From positions 124,001-188,000 of the forward strand of contig NZ_JBGUAZ010000005.1 of assembly GCF_041821085.1 (NCBI RefSeq): a stretch of 64,000 nucleotides of DNA, read 5' to 3'. The notes under the pieces are model-generated. The model made no database searches and was not told the origin of the DNA. It was given only the letters and a program-made list of their open reading frames with translations. Every line of letters starts with the position of its first letter. The stretch's first letter is position 1. Shown piece after piece: positions 1 to 8,015 of this stretch. Source of the DNA: Natrinema sp. HArc-T2. Lineage in GTDB: Archaea; Halobacteriota; Halobacteria; Halobacteriales; Natrialbaceae. Both the position numbers and the translations under genes were made by a program.

Positions 1-756
1 CGGGCGTATCTCGCTGCCACTGCTGGCAGCACCGCAGGAATCGTGTGGTTGAGCGGATGCGTCGATGACACGGGCAATGGTGATAGCGGTGAGGGCGGGA
101 CAGACGAAAACGGAGAGGCAGATTCGGAAGCCGAGGAAGAGCTCCCAGAAGGCGTCTCAGAAGAGGAGTTCGAACGCGGCCCGGTGCCGGAAGAATACCG
201 AACGGCGCTGTCGCTCGGTGACGAAGAACGAGATCCCGACGACCTGACCGCGAAAGCGGATGTTGGCTTCTCGGAGTACGACGAGGCCGATGAATACTCG
301 GCACACGAGCCGGGCATGTGCTGTGCAAACTGTGCCGACTACATCCCCGACAAGAACGGCGACACGTTCGGTGCCTGCGCGGAGGTCGAAGGCTACATCG
401 ACGGCGCGGATTGGTGTACGATCTACGAGGAACTGCCCGAACCGGCGGTTCCAGACGGGCTATCCGAAGACGAATTGGCCACGGCTGCGGTTCCGGACGA
501 GTACCGAACGGCGACCTCACAGGCTGATGAGGAACGGAACCCCGATGACCTGCAGACGCAAGCGGACGTGAACCTGATGGAGTCCGTCGAGGCGATCGCA
601 GAGGAAGTCACACCCCCTGGCCAGTCCTGTGGGAACTGTGCGGAGTTCATTCCCGATCAGAACGGGGACACATGGGGTGCCTGTGCGAAAGTCGAAGGCT
701 ACGTCGCAGTCGAAGACTGGTGTAACCTCTGGGAACACATTAGTGAAGAGGGCTGA
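1..756 (+). CDS. Tandem HiPIP-domain lipoprotein, 5' end outside window
   Basis: The frame is open from base 1, so the start lies upstream. The first residues are a hydrophobic stretch ending in LSGC, which looks like the end of a Tat-type signal with a lipobox and implies lipid anchoring outside the membrane. An acidic linker follows, then two high-potential iron-sulfur (HiPIP) modules. Each has CxxC, then one Cys after about 16 residues (GAC) and one after about 13 (DWC), the four ligands of a 4Fe-4S cubane (about bases 320-430 and 620-735). The preceding linker, with (V)PxEYRTA and ERxPDDL, is repeated too, so a unit of roughly 95 residues has been duplicated. HiPIPs are small electron carriers, so a two-cluster donor is inferred. 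The gene converges on alaX. Confidence 0.85.
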   Translation, partial: RAYLAATAGSTAGIVWLSGCVDDTGNGDSGEGGTDENGEADSEAEEELPEGVSEEEFERGPVPEEYRTALSLGDEERDPDDLTAKADVGFSEYDEADEYSAHEPGMCCANCADYIPDKNGDTFGACAEVEGYIDGADWCTIYEELPEPAVPDGLSEDELATAAVPDEYRTATSQADEERNPDDLQTQADVNLMESVEAIAEEVTPPGQSCGNCAEFIPDQNGDTWGACAKVEGYVAVEDWCNLWEHISEEG

Positions 757-835
757 CCGTGACGACCGGCCACAGCCGGTTCGAGTGACTCTCCCCTCGA
801 GCAATCCGGGATCAGGACCGACATTCCAGCAGCAC

Positions 836-1705
836 TCACACGCGCTCGAGTTCGTCGCTAACCCCCTCGAGATCGACGTCTAGTGCCGACGTCGCGGCGA
901 ATGCGGCTCGCTTCTCGGCGAGTCGACGGCTGATCGCCTGCGGGCCGACGGCGAACTCGATCCGGATCACGCCCTCGACCGGACGCGAGCAGCCGAGCAC
1001 GGTGACGGGGCCGATTTCACGGGTGTTCCGGACGTGAGTGCCACCACAGACCGTCACGTCCCACGGGTTCGCCGGCCCGGTCGGTCCGGACAGGCGGGTT
1101 TTGTTCTGCGTGTCGGTCTCTTGTTCGATCGTGACGACGCGAACCCGGCCCTTTTCGATGGCACCCTCGTCGGCCTCGGCGTCGAACGCGATCTCGTCGC
1201 GCTCGCGTGCCGCCGCGATCGGCATGTCGTCCCACGAAACCGGTCGGGACTCCCAGATCACGTGGTTGACCGTCCCGTCGAGTTCGATCAGCGTCTCGTC
1301 GTCGACGGTCGCGTCCGTCTCGAGGTCGACGTGGACCGTCTCCGGGCCGATCTCGAGGCCAGTGTACGAACAGTCCGCGAGCCGCCGGCGTGCGGCCCCC
1401 GCGAGGATGTGACTGGCGGTGTGGGCCCGCATGCAGTACATCCGAAACGCCCAGTCGACCGAACACAGCACGCGGTGACCCACCCGAAACGACGGCTCCG
1501 TAGCCAGCACGTGAACCGGCTCACCACCGACCAGTTCGACATCGGCGATGTCGATGTCGGCGATCGTCCCGCGATCGGCCGGCTGGCCGCTGCTCGCACC
1601 GTAGAAGTGACTGCGCTCGAGCCAGACGCGCCGACCGTCGATAGATGTCACTTCCGTCTCGAACCGCGTGGCATACGGCTCCGCTGCCGCCCGTTGCCCG
1701 GTCAT
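836..1705 (-). CDS. alaX: AlaX-type alanyl-tRNA editing hydrolase
   Basis: This 289-residue protein is a free-standing relative of the AlaRS editing domain. It is expected to hydrolyse Ser- or Gly-tRNA(Ala) in the cytoplasm. The editing-loop motif SHFYGASSGQPADRG lies at residues 32-46. The zinc ligands appear as HTASH (95-99) and a later CGGTH motif. The length fits AlaX-M rather than the shorter AlaX-S type. The ATG at 1705 has a TATA-like TTTTAACG about 22-30 bases upstream, supporting a leaderless transcript. It stands alone and converges on the HiPIP gene. Confidence 0.92.
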   Translation of the reverse strand: MTGQRAAAEPYATRFETEVTSIDGRRVWLERSHFYGASSGQPADRGTIADIDIADVELVGGEPVHVLATEPSFRVGHRVLCSVDWAFRMYCMRAHTASHILAGAARRRLADCSYTGLEIGPETVHVDLETDATVDDETLIELDGTVNHVIWESRPVSWDDMPIAAARERDEIAFDAEADEGAIEKGRVRVVTIEQETDTQNKTRLSGPTGPANPWDVTVCGGTHVRNTREIGPVTVLGCSRPVEGVIRIEFAVGPQAISRRLAEKRAAFAATSALDVDLEGVSDELERV

Positions 1706-1726
1706 CGGTCACAGTCTGTCGGCTGC

Positions 1727-1735
1727 CGTTAAAAG
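1727..1735 (-). promoter_or_regulatory. TATA-like box of alaX
   Basis: CTTTTAACG read on the minus strand lies 22-30 bases before the alaX ATG. This is the usual position of a haloarchaeal TATA element on a leaderless gene. Confidence 0.55.
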
Positions 1736-1775
1736 TCTGCCCGAGGTGACTGTCACCGAATCCGAAAAGAGGTAC

Positions 1776-2300
1776 TTACTCGGACAGCGTCACGTCGAGT
1801 CGCTCCTCGAGGGCGTCGATCAGGCCGCCGCCGATGCCAGCCTGGGTCGCACGACCCTGTTCGACGGCGAGAATGTCCGTCTCCGGTGCGCCGAGTTCCG
1901 CAGCGAGTTCCTCGCGCTGGAGGCCGGCGTCCCGGCGGGCCTCGACGACGGCTTCGCCGTAGTTCGAGACGAGATACGGGAGCGGATCGTCGTCGTAGTT
2001 CGTGCCCTCACTTTCCCAGTGTTCGGAGTCGCCGTCCCAGACCGGGTTCGCTTTCGCGACGTTCTGGGCTGCCTTCTGCGTGCGGCTTGGCTCGTCGGTC
2101 GAGCCGCCGTGTGCGTCCCCTTCGCTTCGAGTTCGGTCCCGCTCGTGGGTCTGCGAATCGTCGTGTGGTGCACAGTCCGGACAGACCTCGAGTTCGGCTC
2201 CCGCGACCGACGCGAGCCGAAGCGAGTCGCTCTCGGCACCACAGAGTTCGCAGTTCGTCCCGCCACCGCCGCCGGACGAACCGGTCGAATATTTGGCCAT
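1776..2300 (-). CDS. mbf1: MBF1-like zinc-ribbon/HTH coactivator
   Basis: The 174-residue protein starts MAKYSTG. Its N-terminal zinc ribbon has CELC and CPDC pairs, about 20 residues apart. A long acidic linker rich in Asp, Ser, Glu and Thr follows, then a C-terminal Cro/XRE-type helix-turn-helix (from about VSNYGEAVVEARRDAGL). This order is that of archaeal multiprotein bridging factor 1, which in eukaryotes links activators to TBP; the archaeal protein is associated with ribosomes and stress. The frame stays open upstream, but the ATG at 2300 follows a TATA-like TTAAAATG and begins the conserved part. Confidence 0.9.
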   Translation of the reverse strand: MAKYSTGSSGGGGGTNCELCGAESDSLRLASVAGAELEVCPDCAPHDDSQTHERDRTRSEGDAHGGSTDEPSRTQKAAQNVAKANPVWDGDSEHWESEGTNYDDDPLPYLVSNYGEAVVEARRDAGLQREELAAELGAPETDILAVEQGRATQAGIGGGLIDALEERLDVTLSE

Positions 2301-2321
2301 GCGACACATTGACCCCTGTCG

Positions 2322-2331
2322 CATTTTAACC
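2322..2331 (-). promoter_or_regulatory. TATA-like box of mbf1
   Basis: GGTTAAAATG (minus strand) lies about 22-31 bases upstream of the mbf1 ATG and supports that start over the longer open frame. Confidence 0.55.
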
Positions 2332-2400
2332 GTTCGGTACAGGGGGCTGCCCGGCGGTATCGACCCGCGAGCGTCGCTCGAGGCCGCGAATTCAGACGGA

Positions 2401-2470
2401 CTGCTGAGAGTCAGTGTCGGTGCATCCGCAGTCTGTCGCAGGGGACGGGACAGAATGACAGCACCCCATC
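2401..2470 (-). repeat. Stop-codon-abutting repeat, diverged copy (J-protein gene)
   Basis: This 70-base segment begins immediately after the TGA of the J-domain gene. It resembles the element after uspA at 32457-32530: GTCAGTGTCGGT is identical in both, as are TGACAGCA and the edge next to the gene (CTCAGCG on the plus strand). The middle is diverged and four bases shorter. It may act as a 3'-UTR or terminator element, or be a MITE relic. Confidence 0.5.
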
Positions 2471-3748
2471 TCAGCGACCGACGTGTTTCCGGATGGTCGC
2501 TCGCATCGGTAGCGCGAGCCCACCGAACAGCGGGACGAGGACGAACGCAGCGAGGTCGACTGGCAGCGTAGCCGCGCCCGCTGTGGCAGCGACGAACCCG
2601 GCTGCTGGGGCGAGGACGGGCACGACGTACAGATACGACGGCGTCCAGCCGGGCAGCCGCCGCGTGTGGCGAACGATCACGCCGAACAGCAGCGGCATGA
2701 GGACCGCTCCCGCGAGCAGTGGCCCGCCAACCAGCGTCGTCGTCGCCCCAAGCGCGAGCGCGACGACGATCGTCTCGTCGATCGTCACTGCCCCCCAGGT
2801 ATTCTCCCGCCGGACGAGACGCGCCACGAGCAGGGAACCCAGTGCGAGCGCGACCACGCCCGCTAACGCGGCATACCACCGGGTCAGTTCCAGCGGTGGC
2901 GCCACGAGTTCGACGCTCTGGACGAACACCACGGTCGTCTCGAGTCCATGGCGACTCTCCGAGAGCAGCGACCAGACGCCAGCCGGATCAGTCCCGGCGG
3001 CGCGTACGTCGGCCCAGAGCGATGCAAGCGCCGATTCGTTCGCGAGCGCGAAGTGTGCGAGGCCACCGACGTAGACGAACAGCGAGAGCCAGAGCAGTGG
3101 CAGCGAGAAGTTCTGCCGACGCCACCAGCGAGTGACGGGGTTGCCGGTCGTCGTCTCCGGTCGTGACCCGGTCTGCGTGTCCGTCTCGCTCGAGCGACCC
3201 GTTCCCCGAGCCGTCCCGCTTGCGGCGTTCGCCGTCCGCCCGTCCGTCTCCGTGTTGTTCCCACCGGCGGCCCCTGTTCCGGTTTGCGTTCCCGTTGCGC
3301 TCGAGGCCCCGCTTGCGGTCCCGGCAGACGCCGTTCCTGTCGCCGACCCCGTGCCACCAGCGCTGGTCGTCGTCGACGAGCGACCCGCCGTACTCGAGCC
3401 GGCTGTCGCTTGGGAGGTCGCTTTCGTCTCCGATTCAGAATAGCTCAGTTCCGTGTCGTCGGTCTCCTCGTCGTCTCCATCGTCGCTTTTCCAGACGTCG
3501 GGCGAGGGCAGGCCACTGGTCCGTTTGGCGACGTAGTCTTTGTGACCGAGTCGGTCGTAGGCCTGTCGTTCGACTGGATCGCCGAGAATATCGTAGGCGG
3601 TTTTGACCGCGGTGAACTGGGCCTGTGCGCGGTCGTCGTCGTTCAGGTCGGGATGATAGACCCGGACCTGCTCGCGATAGGCGTCTTTGATTTCGTCCTG
3701 GGAGGCGTCGGGAGGGATCTCGAGAAGGTCGTAGAAGTCCTCTGTCAT
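2471..3748 (-). CDS. Membrane-anchored DnaJ-domain protein
   Basis: The 425-residue protein starts MTEDFYDLLEI. Residues 1 to about 65 form a J domain with the YHPDLN (HPD) motif that stimulates DnaK/Hsp70 ATPase. A low-complexity linker of more than 100 residues, almost all Ser, Thr, Gly and Ala, follows. The C-terminal half has about five or six hydrophobic segments (for example LPLLWLSLFVYVGGLAHFAL). It lacks the Gly/Phe region and zinc fingers of DnaJ proper, so it is likely a specialised co-chaperone that recruits DnaK to the membrane. The J domain is certain; the client is unknown. Its stop codon touches a repeat element. Confidence 0.85.
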   Translation of the reverse strand: MTEDFYDLLEIPPDASQDEIKDAYREQVRVYHPDLNDDDRAQAQFTAVKTAYDILGDPVERQAYDRLGHKDYVAKRTSGLPSPDVWKSDDGDDEETDDTELSYSESETKATSQATAGSSTAGRSSTTTSAGGTGSATGTASAGTASGASSATGTQTGTGAAGGNNTETDGRTANAASGTARGTGRSSETDTQTGSRPETTTGNPVTRWWRRQNFSLPLLWLSLFVYVGGLAHFALANESALASLWADVRAAGTDPAGVWSLLSESRHGLETTVVFVQSVELVAPPLELTRWYAALAGVVALALGSLLVARLVRRENTWGAVTIDETIVVALALGATTTLVGGPLLAGAVLMPLLFGVIVRHTRRLPGWTPSYLYVVPVLAPAAGFVAATAGAATLPVDLAAFVLVPLFGGLALPMRATIRKHVGR

Positions 3749-3885
3749 ATGAGCGTGGAGACGATGTCGTCTGTACCGTGATTGTTGGGGAGGGGTTATA
3801 ATTTCAATGTTCTTTTCGGTTCGGATTCTTGCCACTCGTCAGTCGGCTGTCGCTGTGGCTGTGTCAGCCGTCGGAAGCGGCTTCC

Positions 3886-5154
3886 TCATGAGAAATCGGT
3901 CAGCGACGACTGCCCGACCGAGCGATCGTCACTGGCTGGCTTCTCGGCGGGCGACTCGCCAGCAGAATCGGACCCTGAGGCGTCCCCGCTTCGCTCCCAG
4001 CTCTCGAGGCTGGCCTGATCGGTAGCCGCGAACTCGAGGTTCGCCACGCGAACGCCGAGTTTGCGGACGGGTGCGGTCTCGAACTCGGTAAAAAGGTCGC
4101 GAGCGATGCGGTCGACGAGGTCCGGGTCGTCGACCGGCCCGGGCAGCGATCGCTCGCGTGTGTTGATATCGTACGGCGGCGTGACGGCTTTGACGCCGAT
4201 CGTCCGGTAGAGCGCGCCTTCTCGCTGAGCGCGATCCGCGACGGCCGCCGCGAGGGTCTCGATCTGCTCGTACTTCGGACTCGGCTCCGTGACCGGCTCG
4301 GCGAACGCCGACTCCCGGGAAAAGCTCTTGGGATCGCCTTTCGGCTCGACGCGGCGGTCGTCCTCGCCGCGGGCGCGGTCGTACAACTCCCGGCCCCGCT
4401 CGCCGAAGCGCTCGACCAGCGGCACCGGCTCGGTCGCAGCGACGTCGCCAGCCGTCTCGAGGCCCATCTCCCGAAGCTCGCGGGCAGTTACGGGACCGAC
4501 GCCGTGGAGGAGATCGACCTCGAGCGGGGCCAGAAAGTCACGGACCTCGCCGGGCTCGACGACGGTCAACCCGTCGGGTTTGTCGAAGTCGCTGGCGATC
4601 TTGGCCGCGCTCATCGTCGGGGCGACGCCGACGCTGACGGTGACGCCGACCTCGCGGCGGATGCGGTCTTTGATGTGACGGGCGAAGCCGTCCGCGACCT
4701 CCCAGGCCGTGCGGTCGGTCACGTCGAGGTAGGCCTCGTCGATGCTGACCTCGCGGACCACGTCGGCACAGTCGTGGAGAATCTCGCGGACGTCGACCGC
4801 GACCGACTCGTAGTAGTCCATGTCCACGGGTCGGTAGTAGCCGGTATCCGCACGCTCGAGGTCGTCAAGGTCGCCAGCTTCGTACGCCGCGCGCCTGGGA
4901 AGCCGCTCGAGGGCCGTCGAGATGGCCTGGGCGCTCTCGACGCCGAACTCGCGGGCCTCGTAGCTGGCGGTCGCGACCGCGCCGACGGTCTCGCCGGCCT
5001 CGTAGCCCATGCCGACGACGAGGGGCTCGCCGCGCAACTCGGGGTCGCGCAGTCGCTCACAGGAAGCATAGAAACAGTCGGCGTCGACGTGACAGACGAT
5101 GCGATCCTCGTCGTCCTCGCGTTCGACGCCCGGCAACCGCGGGCCATCGGACAT
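3886..5154 (-). CDS. dinB: Y-family DNA polymerase (DinB/Pol IV type)
   Basis: This 422-residue translesion polymerase starts MSDGPRLPG. The palm metal-binding motif is HVDADCFYASCE, and the second acidic motif is SIDEAYLDVT. A helix-hairpin-helix region (LLHGVGPVTARELREMGL) and a little-finger domain follow. The C-terminus QSSLTDFS matches a PIP box (QxxLxxF), so recruitment by the PCNA clamp is expected. It bypasses lesions, which fits a sun-exposed organism. The start was placed at the ATG just before the conserved N-terminus; the frame is open 16 codons further. Confidence 0.93.
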   Translation of the reverse strand: MSDGPRLPGVEREDDEDRIVCHVDADCFYASCERLRDPELRGEPLVVGMGYEAGETVGAVATASYEAREFGVESAQAISTALERLPRRAAYEAGDLDDLERADTGYYRPVDMDYYESVAVDVREILHDCADVVREVSIDEAYLDVTDRTAWEVADGFARHIKDRIRREVGVTVSVGVAPTMSAAKIASDFDKPDGLTVVEPGEVRDFLAPLEVDLLHGVGPVTARELREMGLETAGDVAATEPVPLVERFGERGRELYDRARGEDDRRVEPKGDPKSFSRESAFAEPVTEPSPKYEQIETLAAAVADRAQREGALYRTIGVKAVTPPYDINTRERSLPGPVDDPDLVDRIARDLFTEFETAPVRKLGVRVANLEFAATDQASLESWERSGDASGSDSAGESPAEKPASDDRSVGQSSLTDFS

Positions 5155-5235
5155 TCGTCTACCCGTCGGTTCGTGCGAACAGACGTGAACGTTGCGCCCC
5201 AATGGAGGGGACGGGGCCGTTCACGACGGTGGCGA

Positions 5236-5967
5236 CTACACCTCGTAGGCCATCATCACTTCGTCGACGTACTCGTCGTCGATCGTGTAGTGATCCTTGC
5301 GGATCGCCTCGGTGTTCCACCCGTGTGCGGTCAGGAACTCGAGCGCGCCGTCGTTGACGACCGGCACGCTGTTGTAGACTTTGCGGTAGCCGTTGGCTTC
5401 GGCCCACTCGATTCCCCGCTGTAAGAGCGTGCTCCCGATGCCATGTCCCCGGTAGGCTTTGCGGACGCCGACGGTCTGCTGGGCGACTTCGCGAACCGGA
5501 TCGACCTGGTGGAGATCGAGGTGAGTCCAGCCGACGACATCGCCGTCGACGGTCGCGACGAAGAATACCCGGGACTCCACTGCGTTGTGTCTGCTGACGG
5601 TGTCGTCGTACAGGAGCTGCTCGGCGATCGTCTCGGCGACGACGTAGGTCTCCTCTGCGGTGACGTCCCGGATGGTCTCGATGAGACCGTCGAAATCCTG
5701 CTGGCGCGCTGGCCGGACGGTGACGGTGAACTCGCCCAGGTCGTGCTTTTCGATGGCCCCGAACTCGAGTGCGATCCGGAGCGTCCCACCGTCCTCTTCG
5801 AGGTAGCCGTCCGTTTTCAGCTCCTCGAGCCGGTCCTGAAACTCCTCGGTCGGGAGCGAGACGACATCCCGAAGCTTGTGCCGTTCAACAGTCCCGTGTC
5901 GTTCGACGTACTCGTAGATTCGCCTGCTGGCGTCAGACGCAAACGTCGGCCGATCTATCGCGTCCAT
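5236..5967 (-). CDS. Winged-helix/GNAT N-acetyltransferase fusion (copy 1)
   Basis: The 243-residue protein starts MDAIDRPTFA. Residues 1 to about 75 look like a winged helix (RRIYEYVERHG, then a recognition-helix-like segment and a wing-like TLRIALE). Residues 85 to the end are a GNAT fold with the acetyl-CoA loop VRKAYRGHGIGSTLL and the conserved C-terminal HGWNTEAIRKDHY. The substrate is unknown. A close paralogue with the same layout lies at 19105-19836. A GTG seven codons upstream is an alternative start. The fusion suggests regulation by acetylation or sensing of acetyl-CoA, but that is inference. Confidence 0.85.
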   Translation of the reverse strand: MDAIDRPTFASDASRRIYEYVERHGTVERHKLRDVVSLPTEEFQDRLEELKTDGYLEEDGGTLRIALEFGAIEKHDLGEFTVTVRPARQQDFDGLIETIRDVTAEETYVVAETIAEQLLYDDTVSRHNAVESRVFFVATVDGDVVGWTHLDLHQVDPVREVAQQTVGVRKAYRGHGIGSTLLQRGIEWAEANGYRKVYNSVPVVNDGALEFLTAHGWNTEAIRKDHYTIDDEYVDEVMMAYEV

Positions 5968-6080
5968 ACGCACTGTATGGAGAGCCACTGCTTATTCCTT
6001 GTGTATTGATACCACATACCTAACTAGTCGTCGAGCGATCCGCTAGTGTCCCAGTCGCCGCAGCCGCCGAAAACGCGGTG

Positions 6081-6410
6081 TTAATTATAGCCGCGCCACT
6101 TCTTCCCGCACTCAGTACACTTGAAAAACCGCGTCGGCGGCTCGTCTGCCGAGGCGGTCTGCTTGAGGGTGTACCACGCCTCCTCGTTGCCACACTCGTC
6201 GCAGATCACGTCGGTCGCCTTCGGTTTGCCCTCGAAGTTCGCGTTCTCGTCGGATTCGATCACGTCATCGTCGGTCTGTGACTCGGTCGTGACGAACGCG
6301 TCTTCCTGCTCGCGATCCCGTTCGCTCGAGGCCCCACAGTCGTCGTTCGTACAGACCATGCGGTCGCCCTGGGCTTTCATCATCGAGCCGCAGTCGTCGC
6401 AGAATTGCAT
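6081..6410 (-). CDS. tfs: Transcription elongation factor TFS
   Basis: This 109-residue protein is the archaeal TFIIS/RPB9-like factor. It rescues backtracked RNA polymerase by stimulating transcript cleavage. The N-terminal zinc ribbon (MQFCDDCGSMM, then a second CxxxxC pair) is followed by an acidic linker. The C-terminal ribbon has CDECG and CTECGKKWR, with the active hairpin TASADEPPTRFFKC carrying the Asp-Glu tip. The length is typical. It is the last gene of a minus-strand group with two small upstream genes. Confidence 0.95.
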   Translation of the reverse strand: MQFCDDCGSMMKAQGDRMVCTNDDCGASSERDREQEDAFVTTESQTDDDVIESDENANFEGKPKATDVICDECGNEEAWYTLKQTASADEPPTRFFKCTECGKKWRGYN

Positions 6411-6464
6411 ATCGGTCGACTACGGACTCGGCACGCAAAAACGCACCACTTCGTTCGATCCGTG

Positions 6465-6896
6465 TTAGTCCGGGCGCTCGAGTGCTTCGTCCTCGAGGAC
6501 GAACGGACAATCTGCAACCCGAAACGTCGTCATCGACGGAACCGCGAGGATCTCGGACCCATCGCGGGTACACGCGAGAGCGGGTGGGTCCGCGAAGTGT
6601 TCACAGCCGTGGCAGTACGACCCCTTCTCGACCTCGCGGATCTCGCGATCGCCCGACCGGTCTGGAATCTCGGTCTCGGTCGCGTCGGGATCGTCGGTCT
6701 CGAGTTGCGCCCAGAGTTGGTCGGCGTCGAGTTCGTCACCATCGTTTCGGTCGAACGAATCGTCATGCGGCGTCGGTCGATCGCTCGGGTCCGCTTCGGT
6801 CTCGTCGATCAGGGCCTCGGTTTCGTCGTGGGTGAGTTCCGTTCCGTCCGCGTTGGCTGGGTCTTCGTCATCGTCGTGACTCGAGGTGTCGGTCAT
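6465..6896 (-). CDS. Conserved acidic protein with a Cys-rich C-terminus
   Basis: The 143-residue protein starts MTDTSSHDDD. The first 90 residues are highly acidic and look disordered. The last 50 hold a compact Cys cluster (YCHGCEHF, then LACTRDG and VADCPF), which could bind one zinc. No catalytic domain is recognised. Its ATG overlaps the TGA of the preceding small frame (ATGA), and tfs lies 54 bases downstream, so a three-gene transcript ending in tfs is likely. The function may concern transcription, but that rests on position only. Confidence 0.75.
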   Translation of the reverse strand: MTDTSSHDDDEDPANADGTELTHDETEALIDETEADPSDRPTPHDDSFDRNDGDELDADQLWAQLETDDPDATETEIPDRSGDREIREVEKGSYCHGCEHFADPPALACTRDGSEILAVPSMTTFRVADCPFVLEDEALERPD

Positions 6897-7054
6897 CGAT
6901 CGTCGCCTCTGAACGCTGTCGGCCCCGCGACGCTTTCGCAAGCGTCAGTGCGGCCTGCGGATGTAGCGGCGGTGATCGTGACGGCCAGCCGGTCGTCGAC
7001 CGTGGCTGGCAATGCAAACGAGACACCACCCTCGTCGTAGTTCTGGCCCGACAT
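6893..7054 (-). CDS. Small hypothetical protein, translationally coupled
   Basis: This is a 53-residue frame starting MSGQNYDEGG. No domain is recognised. Its TGA overlaps the ATG of the next gene, and a TATA-like GCTTATCC lies about 30 bases before its ATG, so it looks like the first gene of the tfs transcript. In some haloarchaea tfs is near the KEOPS subunit Pcc1, but this sequence does not read as Pcc1. It could also be a leader peptide. Confidence 0.45.
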   Translation of the reverse strand: MSGQNYDEGGVSFALPATVDDRLAVTITAATSAGRTDACESVAGPTAFRGDDR

Positions 7055-7134
7055 GCGTTCTCGTAGGAACATCAGTCGGATAAGCATTTGTGCCAGCGGG
7101 GCTCCGATCGCTGTCCGCATCCGGCGCTTCAGCG

Positions 7135-7971
7135 CTATCGAATCTTTCGAACGTTGCTGATGTCGAAGCCACCGTCGTGGATCTCGGTCTCGAACCGGAC
7201 GATGTTCTCGTCCTCAAGTCGGGAGAGCACGCCGCGAAACTGCTCGACGACGAGCGTTCGGGACCGCTCGGAGCCTCCGGACTCCCACTCGAACAGCAGC
7301 GTGCCGTCGGTCGCCTCCTTGAGCCGCCCCAGATCGGTCGGCTCGAGGGGGTCCGAGTTGATCAGCAACAAGATCACGCCGCCCCAGCGGTGTGACGCCC
7401 GTTTGAGCCCTTTCAACAGGACGGTCAGATCCGAGAGATCGAGTCGATCGTCGGCCAGCGCGATGAGGTCGGTCAGCGAGTCGATCACGACGAGGTTACC
7501 CGTCGCGTGTTCGGTCAGGTAGTCACCCAGCGCTTCGAGGACGTCGGTGCGCTCGTTATGCGTGCCGAGTTCGGTGATGTCGGCCATCCCGTCGGCGTAC
7601 CAGTCGGTCGGGACCGGCGTCAGTTGGAAGTACTCCTCGGCGAGTTCGACGAAGGAGACGTCGTCCACCCCCGACCGGACCAGGTCCTCGTCCATGACGA
7701 CTTCCATCTCGTCGACGATGGCGCGTCGTTCGTCCGTAAACGAGACGTAGTGGACGGCGTCAGGGACCGTCACTTCCGGCTCGAGGTCGCCGTAGTAGAG
7801 GTCGAACAGGTCGGCGTCGGTTTCGACGAGGCCGTTCATCGCGGCGCTGGTGTAACAGAACTCGCGTGCGCCGGCTCCGGATTCACCGGCGAGCAAGACG
7901 ACGCTCCCCACGGGTGCGCCACCGCCGATGATCCGGTCGAGCCGCGAGATTCCAAGCGGCATCCGCTCCAT
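7135..7971 (-). CDS. RAD55/KaiC-like RecA-fold protein with degenerate P-loop
   Basis: The 278-residue single-domain protein has the RecA/KaiC fold: MPLGISRLDRIIGGGAPVGS at the N-terminus, a P-loop position and a Walker B-like NLVVIDSLTDLI. The P-loop reads GESGAGAREF, so the usual Lys-Ser/Thr pair is Ala-Arg and normal ATP binding is doubtful. Such proteins are common in haloarchaea, where KaiC-like regulators are linked to signalling. It is monocistronic, and its partner is unknown. Confidence 0.8.
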   Translation of the reverse strand: MERMPLGISRLDRIIGGGAPVGSVVLLAGESGAGAREFCYTSAAMNGLVETDADLFDLYYGDLEPEVTVPDAVHYVSFTDERRAIVDEMEVVMDEDLVRSGVDDVSFVELAEEYFQLTPVPTDWYADGMADITELGTHNERTDVLEALGDYLTEHATGNLVVIDSLTDLIALADDRLDLSDLTVLLKGLKRASHRWGGVILLLINSDPLEPTDLGRLKEATDGTLLFEWESGGSERSRTLVVEQFRGVLSRLEDENIVRFETEIHDGGFDISNVRKIR

Positions 7972-8015
7972 ACGGGTTCGTTCGGTCGGATCGGCTTACC
8001 AATTGTGGGCCAACG

